A DNA stretch of 64,000 nt from Leptasterias polaris. Its lineage: Eukaryota; Echinodermata; Asteroidea; Forcipulatida; Asteriidae. Every line of letters starts with the position of its first letter. Position 1 is the first letter of the stretch. Location: assembly GCA_037783415.1 (NCBI GenBank), contig JAZGTN010000060.1, forward strand, positions 62,001-126,000. Reading direction: 5' to 3'. Under the pieces are notes generated by a model. The model was given only the letters and a program-made list of their open reading frames with translations, did not search any database and had not been told where the DNA came from. Below are positions 21,521 to 32,739 of this stretch, one piece after another. The position numbers and the translations under genes are program-made.

Positions 21521-22949
21521 AGTACCCGTGATACAGGTTTGAAAGTACGTGGATGTTGGGGGCACATGAGAAAATAGGAGAAGTAGAAACAATTGAAACA
21601 GTGATCATAACAATTAGTGGTTTTTGAATTAATCAAGGCGAACTACGACTGAGGAAAATGTTTGGGGAGAAAGATTGAAGGTTTGTAATCCTTGGCATGT
21701 TGAATGTATGAAGGGGAGCAAATTGTATGAAAACAAAAAAGATATTGGCAATTTGATGGCAGTAAAAAGTGGAGATAGAAAGGGATAGTAATTTGTAAAA
21801 TTATGGCACGTGAATCTATAAAAGATATTCCTTTAAAAAGGAACACAGTTGGTATTGTAGTTAAAGGCATCTAGGTGTAAAAGTAGGAAATAAGGTCAAG
21901 TACTTTGAAAACAGTGTTGTTAATGCAGTGCCAGTATATTTGGTTGGTTTTAAAAACCGGCAATACAAACTATGAGGGGCATTTTAGGGATGTAAATTTT
22001 AGTTGCTGTTGATGTATTCATGACACTACTTTGTGGACTATGTGAAAAGGGGAGTATATAAACGGTGATGTAGAGGTAGATTGAACACAATTTAATCAAT
22101 AATGAGAGGATACATTGTATGAAAAAGACAGTTTATTGGCAACATGGTGGCAGTAAAAAGTGGATGTATATACAGTTTACAGTTAACAAAAGAGAAATTT
22201 ATTAAAGGGTTTGTGTTTATATGTTGGGCTATTCTGTCTAAAATAGTGATGAATAATTAAAGTTACGAAAAAAGGGAAAGAAACAAAGTTTATGGCAGCC
22301 GAGTTCTTTATGTCATACACTTGTCTACAGGAAACTAAGTTGCTGTCTTTAAAGTAGAATTGGTTTAAATTAATAAATTAGTCTTGGAAACAGTATGTGG
22401 GTTTTCATAAAAGCAAAGTTGCAATGGACCTAAAACTTATGAGAGTTTGCTATATGAACAGTTTGTGCGGGCATCTGTGTGACCATGGAGGGAGTATTTC
22501 TTCCTCCATGGTGTGACTAATGGTGTGCATCTTTTTGTCTCTGTGCGCTGGGACCAGTGCTTCAGTTTCATCCACATTCAAGTTTTTGTGGTAGTTGCTT
22601 TGGGTTTGTTAATGGTTGTTGTGGAAGCTGAATTTGTTTAGCTTTATGTTTTTTTTTAAAACTTTTGGTTGATTAGTGAAGCCCTGAGAAATGTTACCTT
22701 TACTGATGGGTTTTTATTGTATAATGGATGCTATTGTTCAGTGGTACCGTCTATCGAATCAACCTCGGTTGGGTATGACAGGTTGTCGACAACAAACACA
22801 TGACGATCACTCGGTAACTACTTACGTGAGATTATTTCAAAATGTTTAAAAAAAGCGTTGGTGATTCAAACTCATATAGGCCTAAATATGAGTTCTTCAA
22901 AAAGTTGTTTTAAAGGCAAATAGTATGATATGAGGGAAATTGTTAGAGC
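21521..22949. other. Non-coding stretch with an internal duplication
   Basis: TTGTATGAAAA...ATTGGCAA...TGGCAGTAAAAAGTGGA occurs at about 21724-21772 and again at 22117-22164, roughly 390 bp apart. A short inverted pair, GGAGGAAGAAATACTCCCTC-like, is at 22481-22510. No coding signal. Confidence 0.5.
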
Positions 22950-23215
22950 GATTAAGCGAACCTGGCGCAGAATACCGTGACACAACAGCTGTATTTCCAG
23001 GCACCGCACCGTCGCGAACATTTCCAAGCGCAGTCAACATGGGGAGCCCGGGAACCGCGCGCGAACATACACAGGATATTTCTTTTAAGCGCAGGATAAC
23101 AAAGGCCGCACATGTATTGACTTTGGCATACTGGGAAAACCGCACACATGCACAGCGCGTTTCTTTTTACCTCAGGATAAAAAAGGCCGCTAACGCCGCT
23201 TGGCACACGACTCTC
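22950..23215. repeat. Degenerate tandem duplication of about 75-80 bp
   Basis: GGGAACCGCGCGCGAACATA...CAGGATAACAAAGGCCGC is followed by GGGAAAACCGCACACATG...CAGGATAAAAAAGGCCGC. Open frames of 80-155 codons on both strands follow from the shared composition. Confidence 0.55.
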
Positions 23216-23652
23216 CCGTAACTGGGAAAACAACGCAGAGCGGACAGACGGACGGACGGAAAGACAGAGAAAAACCCGTGCTCTTTTTACATATGTATAT
23301 AGATTACCAAACGTATAAAGACCCTTTAAATGTCTGTCGCGGTGATAGCGAAACGGTTTCTCGCAATGTCCCACGAGAGGGCTGCTTTGCGCGAGACTAC
23401 TGCTCTCACGACCGGTCACAAAGTCGGCAGCCAGTAACTTCGCGCGAGAGCAGTGATCTCGCGAGAACAGTCTTTATTACGCTACCACCACGCGACTCGA
23501 CAATCACCGCGACAAACATTAACGAATTGTCCACAAGACTAGTGTGAGAGAAGCAGCCTAGTGATTGAAAGAGATGAAGATAGGAGAGACACAGAAAGCA
23601 CACAGAAAAAGTAAGGGATGAATAATGAAGAAAGAGACAAAGTATCAAAGTA
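23216..23652. other. Non-coding spacer, CpG-rich in part
   Basis: TCTCGCGAGA-like palindromic words occur near 23457-23466. No gene recognised. Confidence 0.4.
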
Positions 23653-23920
23653 TACAGCAATCCTTCACCGATCTTGAACTCTTGGTGGCAGCAGATATGC
23701 CTCCATTACTGCGGTGTACCTGGGTGGTACTGCGCTGCCTAGCGACTGGTATAAGGTTTGGGCTACACGGCGATCATTTGATCAGTCGCGGGTTATTGGA
23801 CTTTCACTTTGCAAATCGCTTAAACCCGTCGCTAGGCAGCGCAGTACCACCCAGGTACCACCGCAATAATGGCGGTATCTGCTGCCACCAAGAGTTCAAG
23901 ATCGGTGAAGGATTGCTGTA
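23653..23920. mobile_element. Long-terminal-repeat MITE with TA target (268 bp)
   Basis: Arms of about 95 bp are nearly perfect inverted copies: TACAGCAATCCTTCACC at the left and GGTGAAGGATTGCTGTA at the right. TA lies outside each end (23651-23652 and 23921-23922). The TA duplication fits Tc1/mariner-type mobilisation. It abuts the head of the next SINE. Confidence 0.8.
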
Positions 23921-23925
23921 TAGCG

Positions 23926-24298
23926 TGTCGTGGCTGAGCGGATAAGAGCACCGGATCCAAGCTCTGGTGTTTCTGATCAGCAGAGTGTGGGTTCGAGTCC
24001 CGGTCGTGACACTTGTGTCCTTGAGCAAGACACTTAACTATAAATGCTTCTCATCACCCAGGGGTAAATGGGTACCTGTGAGGGCAGAGATGGTTCTTGT
24101 GACTGATTTAGCTTAGTAGCGCATATATTGCAGCACAGGCTGTATACTCCCCAGGGAGCTGAGATGGTTTAAGGAATGAAATAAAAATGGCCCAGTGACC
24201 AGGGGTAATAATGTTGAAGCGCCATGAGCGTCACTGAGTGACGGACCTGAGCGCTATATAAGAAGCCACTATTATTATTATTTTATTTATTTATTATA
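23926..24298 (+). mobile_element. Full-length tRNA-Leu(CAA)-derived SINE
   Basis: The head folds like tRNA-Leu: A box GTGGCTGAGCGGATAAGAGC, anticodon region GGATCCAAGCTC with CAA, B box GGGTTCGAGTCCC, and GTGTC/GACAC acceptor-like ends. It is followed by GTCCTTGAGCAAGACACTTA, a body with GGGTAAATGGGTACC and GCGCTATATAAGAAGCCACT, and an (ATT)n tail. RNA polymerase III would transcribe it from the A and B boxes. Other copies are at 4201 and 7530 (minus) and 47533 (plus). Confidence 0.85.
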
Positions 24299-26139
24299 AA
24301 AACCCTCATTTCAAATAAGTTGAGTAAGTGGGATAAAATTCCTGTCCAAAGCGGATTTCCATCTTTTTGCACACCCTGTATTCTCTCTATGCAGGCACAC
24401 TGGACATTATCGGCTATTTTTAAAAGTTCTTTTCTGACTTTTTTTAAAAGGTAGATATAATTCTTTGTCTAGTTCAGTCTTCGTCTTTCCAGTATTGCTT
24501 CAATCTTTTACTTTCAACCCACTGTTTTTGTCCTAATCCCTTTTTCAAAGGGTCTGTATTTTTAAAGTTATTTTAGTGTTTGATCAGATTCCTTGGGGAC
24601 GGGGTAGCAGTTGTTATCCTGTTAAGGCTACTTTGTCTAAATTTGACATCGAATAAATAAATAACTAAATATAAAGAACAGTTAATATAATTTGACTTAC
24701 AAATTTCAAACGACTAATAACCCACGCGTGTGTGGTACACTATTTGTAATTTGTGATGATAGGAATATCTCATGACGTCATTAATTGAATTTAATACACA
24801 TGCATTTGCACGTGACTTTTTCAGCCTTTATTAAGGTTCTTAAGATTTACATGGCGTCATTAGTCACGTCATTTTTCTCTCATGTTATTAATTCTGAGCA
24901 ATGACAGTGAAGTTTGCACTTGGTCTCTAGAGTTTTTCAAGTGCGCCCTCTGCCGACACCATCAATAAGTTACAACTAGCGATCTCCACGCTTCGAGAGT
25001 CTGATGAGCGTGACGCGTGCTGGGCGAACAGAGCGGTAAACTAAAACAAATAAACGAATAAACATATATTAATATTTTTTATCATTTGTTTGTCTTCGTT
25101 ATTTCCATGGCAACTGAACGTCAACCAACTGACCTTCTTCATAATACGTAAATTGTTTATTTCATTATTCATCATGTAAATATTTGGTTTCTTTAGTTTC
25201 TAGATCTATGATGAGTCTTGCCTTGGATGTAGTGAACCATAGGGTTTCTTTTTAGACTTCCTAAGACGTGAGTGTGCAAATGCATACCTTTAATTGGCAA
25301 TAATATCTAAACATATGCTCTTAATCCAATCCTAACTCTAACCATGAAGAACGGACAAAACCTCTAACCATTACCCTGTGTAGATTGTGCGTTTGAATGT
25401 GAGTTTGAATTGAAAATTATGAGGGGCTATATCGGAACACGTCGGACCACAGGAGGGGCGTCGAAACATACAGCGGTCTCCACACGAAGTCAGTCTACTT
25501 TCATTTCGAATTAGTAGCCAGCGCAGCACTGCGTACAGCTATGGGGGTAGCTTAACGCAGTGACATTATATTTCAAATGAAGTCCAAATTTACATAAAAG
25601 TAACCATAAACAAAACACATTAGTTGAAATTCCCTTAATCTCACGCGCCTGTTGAGCCGCAATTAATTGACTTTGAATTATTTATGTTTTTTTTTATAAG
25701 TTCTTCAAACACATTACAGGATACGCTTTAAATATAAGTGTGAATATGCTCTATTTATGGAACTGTAAATAAGTCGATACGTTATCATTCATTATACTTG
25801 CAGATCATTAATTTGAACTGATAGGGTGCGGGCATGGGCGATTGATGAAAGAGGAAAGGGGGTGAAGGTGTTTGGTAAAGAATCGCTCGACAACTAGTCT
25901 TCGTTCAATACGTTTTTATAGTGTGAATCTCACGATGGTGGGTACCAGCCTTGGTCTATGGTAACAGTATAGGCCTGGTAAGAGGCCAGTCTCCGTTACA
26001 CTGCACTGCACTACACTGCTTTACAACCATACAACATACGCGTATGCTGCAGAGTCCGGCCAGTCCAACCTGGGCAACTACACATGCTTCTTACGGCTTG
26101 TTCGCAAGACTGAATGTTCTGGTTGAGGTGTTGCAGCCA
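24299..26139. other. Non-coding stretch, nothing recognised
   Basis: AT-rich with a CRE palindrome at 24773-24780. No inverted ends, tRNA boxes or exon-like frames could be supported. Confidence 0.45.
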
Positions 26140-26340
26140 GGGCCCAATTTCATAACGCTGTTAAGCAGAAAGTACTGCTCAGCAAATTTCTTTTCTAAAC
26201 AAAATAAAATATGACGGTGGGGGCACCGGTCGCAGCAATGTAAACTTGATTAAATTTGGGCTGGTAACCGATTTCTGCTAAACAAGATATGTCTGTGCTT
26301 AGCAAGTTTTTGTGCTTACAGTCTTTATGAAATTGGGCCC
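26140..26340. mobile_element. GGGCCC-ended MITE, 201 bp
   Basis: The left end GGGCCCAATTTCATAACGC and right end TTTATGAAATTGGGCCC are inverted partners, with GTTAAGCA and TGCTTAC further in. Similar ends are familiar to me from marine invertebrate genomes. No coding content. Confidence 0.75.
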
Positions 26341-27354
26341 AGGTCTAAGCCTCAGATGCTACACAGTGAAGCCCCTCAAAGTAGCCTCTAAACGTATGTA
26401 TAGGGCAGTCTTGTATGATGTGATTATGGTCAGAGAGGGTGCACTCATTGTGAGCAAATCTTGCTTCAAGGCTCATGAATATAAACTCACACAATTTTCT
26501 CTGTAAACCTAGGAATTGAAGGTTTTTGCTTTTATGTTTTGTTGGGAAATGGTCCTATATTGTGCCCCTGGGGTTGTTGAATTTCAGCTCGAATATTTTG
26601 GGTACACTAGCCCTATAAAAATGGCCCTATTTTTCTGAAAAGTGCAGGGTCATTTCCCAAAGATGGAGTCCGGCCAGTTTACGCGTTCGAGGGGGGGGGG
26701 GGGAGGGGGGTGATTTTGGACAAGGGGTGTTTAATTTTATTTTTTTTTTGCTCAAAAATTCTATATAAAATAAAATGAAGGTCAGTTGTCAGAAAATATA
26801 TATTTAATTTGATTTCAAGTGGCCGAGAGACTTTAATTTTTTAAATATTAGTTTTGAATATTTAGCATTTAGCATTGGTTGGTGAGTAGTCTGTGGTGCA
26901 TCAAGCGTGTAGGGGTGAGTATATAGGATTTATTGTGACTTTGCAAGCCTCGCGCGTATTCATTTGTGAAATTTAAAGTGCGAGATTTTGTTTCCCTCAC
27001 AAGTTAAACCAATGTACATGGGATGCGCGGGTTCCCAAACATGTTTGAACATCAGCGGATCATGCATCGTATATTGACCCCTTGCAATGACGTCACACGC
27101 GGCTACCATCTGTCCATGGTCCGCCATTTTGTTTGCGAGTTGCACATTGAGACGATCAGTGCAATTCTAAACTATGCACACGTCACCTAAAATGGAACAT
27201 GTACAAGTAAGAAGTAACACGGCGGGGAAACATGACCCCCAAAATGGCATAAGCAAGATTTAATGTGGTGATGACGTCAGATGAATTGAGCCAATACATG
27301 CCCAAATATGATCAATCAGTCATGACACATAAAGTTGACATCTCCGACTGTTTT
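26341..27354. other. Non-coding stretch with a G run and MITE remnants
   Basis: A G run lies at about 26692-26711. Positions 26866-26965 share words with the 10765-11210 element and its flank (TTTAGCATTGGTT, CTCGCGCGTATTC). 27060-27130 resembles half of the 19883 MITE. CRE palindromes are at 27088 and 27272. Confidence 0.5.
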
Positions 27355-27737
27355 CAAGGCAATTTTGTAAGGAAGGGTATTCAAATTTTCAAAGCCCCTA
27401 TCTTCACTAAGTGTTTCCCAAGCATAAGCATAAAATAACAAAAATGTGAAAAAATGGCTCAGTTGGTAATCGAAGTTGTAGGAAAATAGTGAAAGAAAAA
27501 ACACTCTTGTTGCATAAAATTGTGTGCTTTCAGATGCCTGAGAAAGGCTTCATGCCTGAAGCCTTTCTCAGATTCACATTTTGGGGTGAAAAATTACCTC
27601 CTTCTCTAAAACTATTCAAAAGGGGTCACTTCAAATAATGTTTTACAATATCAACATCTCTCCAGTTCTCTTTACCAAGTAAGTTTTTACGGTCCTTAAT
27701 TTTTGGAGTAATTACCAAAGGTATAACTTCCCTTTAA
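27355..27737. mobile_element. Family H2 element with central hairpin
   Basis: It carries the H2 order: AAGCATAAAATAACAAA, GGAAAATAGTGAAAG, TGTGTGCTTTCAGATGC. A perfect palindrome follows, CTGAGAAAGGCTTCA (27538-27552), loop TGCC, and its complement (27557-27571). Then come TTACCTCCTTCTC and AAGTAAGTTTTTA. It abuts the H3 element. Confidence 0.75.
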
Positions 27738-28088
27738 AGGATGTGTACAACATTGGTAATTGTCAAAGACCTGTATCCACACTTGATGTGACCCAACATA
27801 TACATGAAATAAGAAACCTGTGAAAGTTTAAGCTCAATCGGTCTTCGGAGTCATGAGAAAACAGTGAGAATCCCCATTATTATGTTTTAACTTTTGTTCA
27901 AACATCGGATTTTATCCTGTAGGATATATAAGACTTTTGTTTTGCTAATTTCCTAAAAAATATGGCCTTTCAAGCAAAACCATTTCAAGGGAAGATTTCC
28001 ACCATGACCATCTTATAACATGTAAGTTATGTGCAAATCTGTGAACATTTATATTTTCAATCTTACCATTGTTGTACACACCCTTTAA
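27733..28088. mobile_element. Family H3 element
   Basis: The left end TTTAAAGGATGTGTACAACA and the right end TGTTGTACACACCCTTTAA are inverted partners. Internal words shared with H1 and H2 (ACATGAAATAAGAAACCTG, CGGAGTCATGAGAAAACAG) suggest a common ancestral element. The other H3 copies are 37663-37988 and the split copy at 44584-45656. Confidence 0.8.
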
Positions 28089-29209
28089 TCAAAAAGGGTT
28101 GTGTGCGTTTTGAAATAGTCAACAAAATTGATCAAAACTGCAAATTTATCATATTTTTATTCGAAGCTTCATGATTTAACATGATACAACTGCGCCCACC
28201 AATCTTTTTTCCACATCGAAATTTCTTCGCTTTGTCGCATTCGTTGATGGTATTTTTAAATTAAGATTTATGCCATTGCTTACGGCACCAAGGACGTTAC
28301 CTCGCCTATCGGCCATTAAACTGCTATGTAGTAATCAAAACAAACGAATGGAAATAATTTTATGGAAACATCCGGTGATCCCATTTTATCTCTAAAAGCA
28401 TGGTGTGGGCGAACAAGTCAGCATGCTGTCGGACTTCGACTCTCAGATATGGACAAAAACACACAACAAACCCGTTCGATAACAAAACACTGGGCCCACT
28501 TGAACGTCGGTCGAAAGTCCGGATATATTTAGAAACGCTCATCATCAGCTAGAGTAATTGCATCAGCTAGAGTAATTGCATCAGAAAATAAAACAAAACC
28601 AGCACTTAAGTGCCATGTTAACATCACGTGAACACCATTCAATATTTACATGAATATCTTAAATGTGATCATGTGACGATCACGCTGAATTGGGCGGTTA
28701 AATTGTTTAGAGTTGTATACCCCGGCCGACTGTGCTACGTTTTCGGCAAACCTCACCCTTATACCGAAACCATTTCTGTATTCACAATGGCACCAGATAA
28801 TGAATGGTTTTGGGCGCGGTTTATAGGTCAGGGCCAGTTCGGGTCCGTGTATTGTGCGTTGAAAAAAATTGTTTTTGTATTGGGTGGTGTGTATAACTCA
28901 TGATAACAACCAATTCAGGAGCTGAAATCACGCATACGTGAACGTCAAGGTTCGAGAAACATCGTGAACAAGCCGTGCACAAAGTGTGAGAGCTGAAAGT
29001 TGCCCATGTATGAGTGAGACAAAAGAGAGTTTTTTGTTGTTATGTAGGCAGCTCTTTTCAAAAGGAAAACAGACTTGCTGAGTAGGCCTACAGAAAATGC
29101 TGCTTAGTTGACACCAATGTTAAAAACCATTGAGTTAATTGAAGAACATTTATTCAGAATGATATTTTAGTCAAAAGGTGACGTTTTTACCCAACGCATG
29201 TTACTGGAA
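28089..29209. other. Non-coding stretch, nothing recognised
   Basis: A direct repeat CATCAGCTAGAGTAATTG occurs twice at 28543-28580. An open frame at 28628-28903 has no recognisable domain. Confidence 0.45.
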
Positions 29210-29211
29210 AA

Positions 29212-29266
<55 letters not shown>

Positions 29267-29300
29267 ACAAATAAATAAATAAATAAATAAATAAATAAAC
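29210..29300. repeat. (AAAT)n microsatellite
   Basis: About 22 units of AAAT, interrupted once by AAAC near 29265. Confidence 0.95.
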
Positions 29301-29611
29301 AGATAGGCCCTAAACCATTTTCTCCGTGTCACTGCTAATCACGGGATCCGTTGCTTTTCATCACCGGGCACGCATGGCGGCCTAAAAGAGAGATCTGCTC
29401 ATGAATGCGGGGTCGCAGGTTCGAATTCGTCTATATTGGAAACTTCTGCAACCTCCAAATTCACTCCGATCGCCATTAGTTTTTGAAAAGAGTCACACAC
29501 CACAGTGTCACCCTGATCTTGGCATTGGCACCCCTTTCAAAATGTTTCCCAAAGACTAGCGTGGCACCAATGGGAGTTCCCTTTGACAAAAATTTAAACG
29601 GCCCTTTTTGG
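29301..29611. other. Non-coding stretch with a tRNA-like remnant
   Basis: GGGGTCGCAGGTTCGAATTC near 29410-29430 resembles a B box. No matching A box, so probably a SINE remnant. Confidence 0.4.
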
Positions 29612-29796
29612 TGAAGGGACATCAAACATATATATTTACGTGAATATTTAAGTAAATATTCACATGAACATTCACGAATTGTGCCTTAAGCGCAAATATG
29701 TACGTGAATATTTACGTGAATGTTTGCGAATTGGGGCAAAAACCGTGAATATTTACGTAAATATTCACGTAAATATATAAGTTTGATGTCCCTTCA
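29612..29796. mobile_element. Foldback element, ACGTGAATATT core (185 bp)
   Basis: The arms TGAAGGGACATCAAAC (29612 onward) and GTTTGATGTCCCTTCA (to 29796) match in inverted order for about 52 bp with two mismatches. The core repeats TACGTGAATATT in both orientations. The right side continues AGGCCACCATA, which is also the outer end of the 32740-33668 foldback. Confidence 0.8.
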
Positions 29797-29914
29797 AGGC
29801 CACCATAGCCTTTCCCTCATTCCAGGCCTGCATAAATATTTGCATAATACAATTGGTCAAAACCACAACCTCTGAGAATGTCATCTTTCATAATGTAGTT
29901 GCTGACTTATGTAT

Positions 29915-29985
29915 ATTTGTGAAGCGCTTTGAGGCCTAACATAAGGCGCTATATAAATGCTTTATTGTAATCATTATCTTAAAAC
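29915..29985 (+). repeat. SINE tail fragment
   Basis: GTGAAGCGCTTTGAGG...AAGGCGCTATATAAATGC is a typical SINE 3' tail. No head is present. Confidence 0.6.
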
Positions 29986-30864
29986 TTGCTCAAGTTTTCA
30001 GTTTGACAAAAAAAATCGCTCTTCCGCGTCCCTTCTCAAAACCAATCTCAAATCTCACAGGAGGCAAGACTTTCTATATTTTGGTCCGGATCGCTGGCGA
30101 AGTTATGGATCGTATAACGACCGTCGACACTCCAGTCCATTAGACTTAACCATTATCACCATTTGTTTTAATGTACACTTGTCTAACCTTGTCAAGACTG
30201 GCAAGTGTTGATGTGACAAGTTGTCTTCGATTTGTTTTATCTGTATTCGGAGATTTTGTAAGTGCATCTTTTATGAGTGGTGTTTATTTACAGCTATCTT
30301 CTGAAGTGTTGAGTATACTTTGAGTACATATTTTTAGTTTTAAAGGGAAATTATTACATTATGGTTTGTTGTATTTATTTCTTTGTTGTTGGGGTGTGTG
30401 CTTGTTTGTTTGTTTGTTTGTTTTTGTTTGTTAATAAAAATCCCAAGAACAATCCATCCACAACATATCGTAAACAAAATCAATAAAAAGTTGCACAGTA
30501 AAACTTTTTTGTTTGACTAAAATGCAGAAAAAAGAACAACAAAAAGAACAAAGAAGTTTACCCCCAACCTCTCAATAAACCCCAGTTAAGGCAGCTCGAC
30601 CCCGCGGCACCAAAAATACGAAGTAAAATTAAAAAGTGAATGAAAGCAAAATTTTACTGTTTTTCTTGACGACTGATCCTTAAAGGGGGAGGGTCACAGT
30701 GGGGATTGCTTTTCAGTAGGGGGCAGGGCCATGTTTTTATGGTAGGGTCTTGTCATGCTTATTTTAAAGTGTCTATGGGAACACCGGGGGGTGGATTTGC
30801 AAATTGTTGGGGGCATGCCCCCCCCCCCCCCATGGCTACATCACTGCTTAAAGGGATCTACATT
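29986..30864. other. Non-coding stretch, nothing recognised
   Basis: It contains a TTTG microsatellite near 30405-30430 and a run of C at about 30819-30831. Confidence 0.5.
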
Positions 30865-31517
30865 AATTCGTCGCGCGTACCACGAACCGACCTAACTGAC
30901 AAAAATCACACACTTTTGCAAATTTTTTTTTTTACAAATTATTAATATACTCATTACTGTTAACATTTTCAGCAAGTTTCAGAACTAAATACGCAGTAGT
31001 TTTGTAATTACACTAATTACTAAAAACGACGTATCACTAGAATTGCCGTTTTGTCTTTTCACAAAGTGACCTATCTAGATACGCCACTTTACCAATGATG
31101 TACTATGCGCTACAGCGCGCGCGCTTCGAGCGCGCGTGTAAAATTTGCGTACCACGAACTGACCTAACTCAAAGCGTGATATTTTCACAAAGTGACCTAA
31201 CTAGATACGTCTCTATTATGCATTGGTTTGTACACGGCGCTCTGCGGGCAAAACTCGGATTTTAATTTTCACAAAGTGACCTATCTGTTTAGGTATTATT
31301 TACTAATTAAAATAGTTGCGGGGATTAAATAAAATTGACAGTTCTGTATTAATAAAGTAGTCGGCTTTATTTTTGTCTTAAAAAATTGTATACAAATAGT
31401 TAGCAGAACCCGAAACAGCAGTTTTAAAAATAGTGCAACTTCATTCGTGATTTTTTCCAAACACGTTTTTTTATACTGTGTACGAGTTAGGTCGGTTCGT
31501 GGTACGCGCGACGAATT
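30865..31517. mobile_element. DNA element with 33-bp perfect terminal repeats (653 bp)
   Basis: Positions 30865-30897 (starting AATTCGTCGCGCGTACCACG) are exactly repeated in reverse at 31485-31517. An internal copy of the same words (GCGTACCACGAACTGACC) lies at about 31148-31165. TTCACAAAGTGACCTATCTA-like words occur three times (near 31058, 31183 and 31267). No reading frame for a transposase. AATT at both tips may be the target duplication. Superfamily not recognised. Confidence 0.8.
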
Positions 31518-31769
31518 GTTCGTTGATTAGTTTGTTTCTGAGACCCGAGGCTAGGGAATAGACGATTCTATAAGTTAGCTGACCGATCTTTTTCAGTCCC
31601 TCTCTTATCAAACGCATTTTCCTTACAGTAATTACAGTAATTACAGTGGGTCATTGCCCCATAGGCCTATTCTGATTTGATTAAACAAAGGGTTATGTTA
31701 TATCAGGTACTCGGGGTTGTTTATACAACATTTTTTATAGTTTAGGAACACCGCAGATTGAAAATGTTG
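31518..31769. other. Non-coding spacer
   Basis: It contains ACAGTAATTACAGTAATTAC-type short repeats near 31626-31646 and nothing more. Confidence 0.45.
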
Positions 31770-31843
31770 TAATTTTTTATTTTGTCTCTTTCTAATCAGT
31801 CGTCGTGCGACGACTGATTAGAAAGAGACAAAATAAAAAATTA
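31770..31843. repeat. Perfect palindrome, 36-bp arms
   Basis: The arm 31770-31805 (TAATTTTTTATTTTGTCTCT...CGTCG) is followed by TG and its exact complement at 31808-31843. No mismatch over 36 bp. Confidence 0.9.
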
Positions 31844-32739
31844 CCGACAATGATTAATTTTAGATTTTAATTAACTACCACTAATATCATTGGCGGATTT
31901 TTTAAATGAAAGCTTATAACTTTTTCGTTAATCTGTTGAAATATCAATTAATTTTTTTAAATCTACCTTTCCGAGTCAAATAGCTAAAACAAATCGGACC
32001 TGACATCTTCAATACGTCAATAGTTCCAAGCCACAATGTGCCTTTTTAGCTAGAATTTGATGAGTGACGAAAACGGTAAACCGCAGAGCTATAGACCATG
32101 TGACCTGTGACATCACATGTTTACAAAAGAGCCACAGAGCCTGGACTTCCTGCAGGCACAGTTTTGTACACAGCTCAATGGAAGAATACAATAAATCTTA
32201 TGTTTTATGGAGATTGCACTGTCTGACTTTTCTCAACTTTTGATATGAAGACAGCTGTTGCTTTTGTAACTCTTGAATTTATGTGAAAATTATGACACAA
32301 AATGTAAATTTTCCCATATGGCCTGTGTAGTATCTTGCCTGCCAGAATGCATTAGAAAGTATAAGGTCACTACTCTGTAAACAGAGGTAAAATGGTCTAT
32401 AACTTACGCCATGTCCGAACACAGAGCAAGGTCATACATGAATGAACAATATTCAGTTTTATTTAGTGTGTGATTGAATAGTCAGTGCTTATTTTAGATG
32501 CGGTCAAATGAGTCTTTCCTAATTAATATGGGTTCGGGATGAACCCACCATGGTCATGTGACGATCAACTGTATGACCCGCGTTCAGCAATACGTGATGA
32601 TGTCATTAGAGAGGGTGAGCTGAGTGACGTCATCTGCAACCACGTGAGTGAATGTGTTGCGCGTGCGGGCAATTTCGCCTAATGGAGTATAGAATTCCAT
32701 TAGCTTCACCCCACACACATTTAGCTATGGTGGCCCTGA
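31844..32739. other. Non-coding stretch, nothing recognised
   Basis: It has a CRE palindrome at 32625. A short duplication of TATGGTGGCCCTGA sits just before the foldback at 32726-32754. Confidence 0.45.

Noticed and set aside
23926..24012. A working tRNA-Leu gene
   Set aside because: The head is tRNA-like but is followed by the SINE body and (ATT)n tail shared with other copies, and the stems are imperfect.
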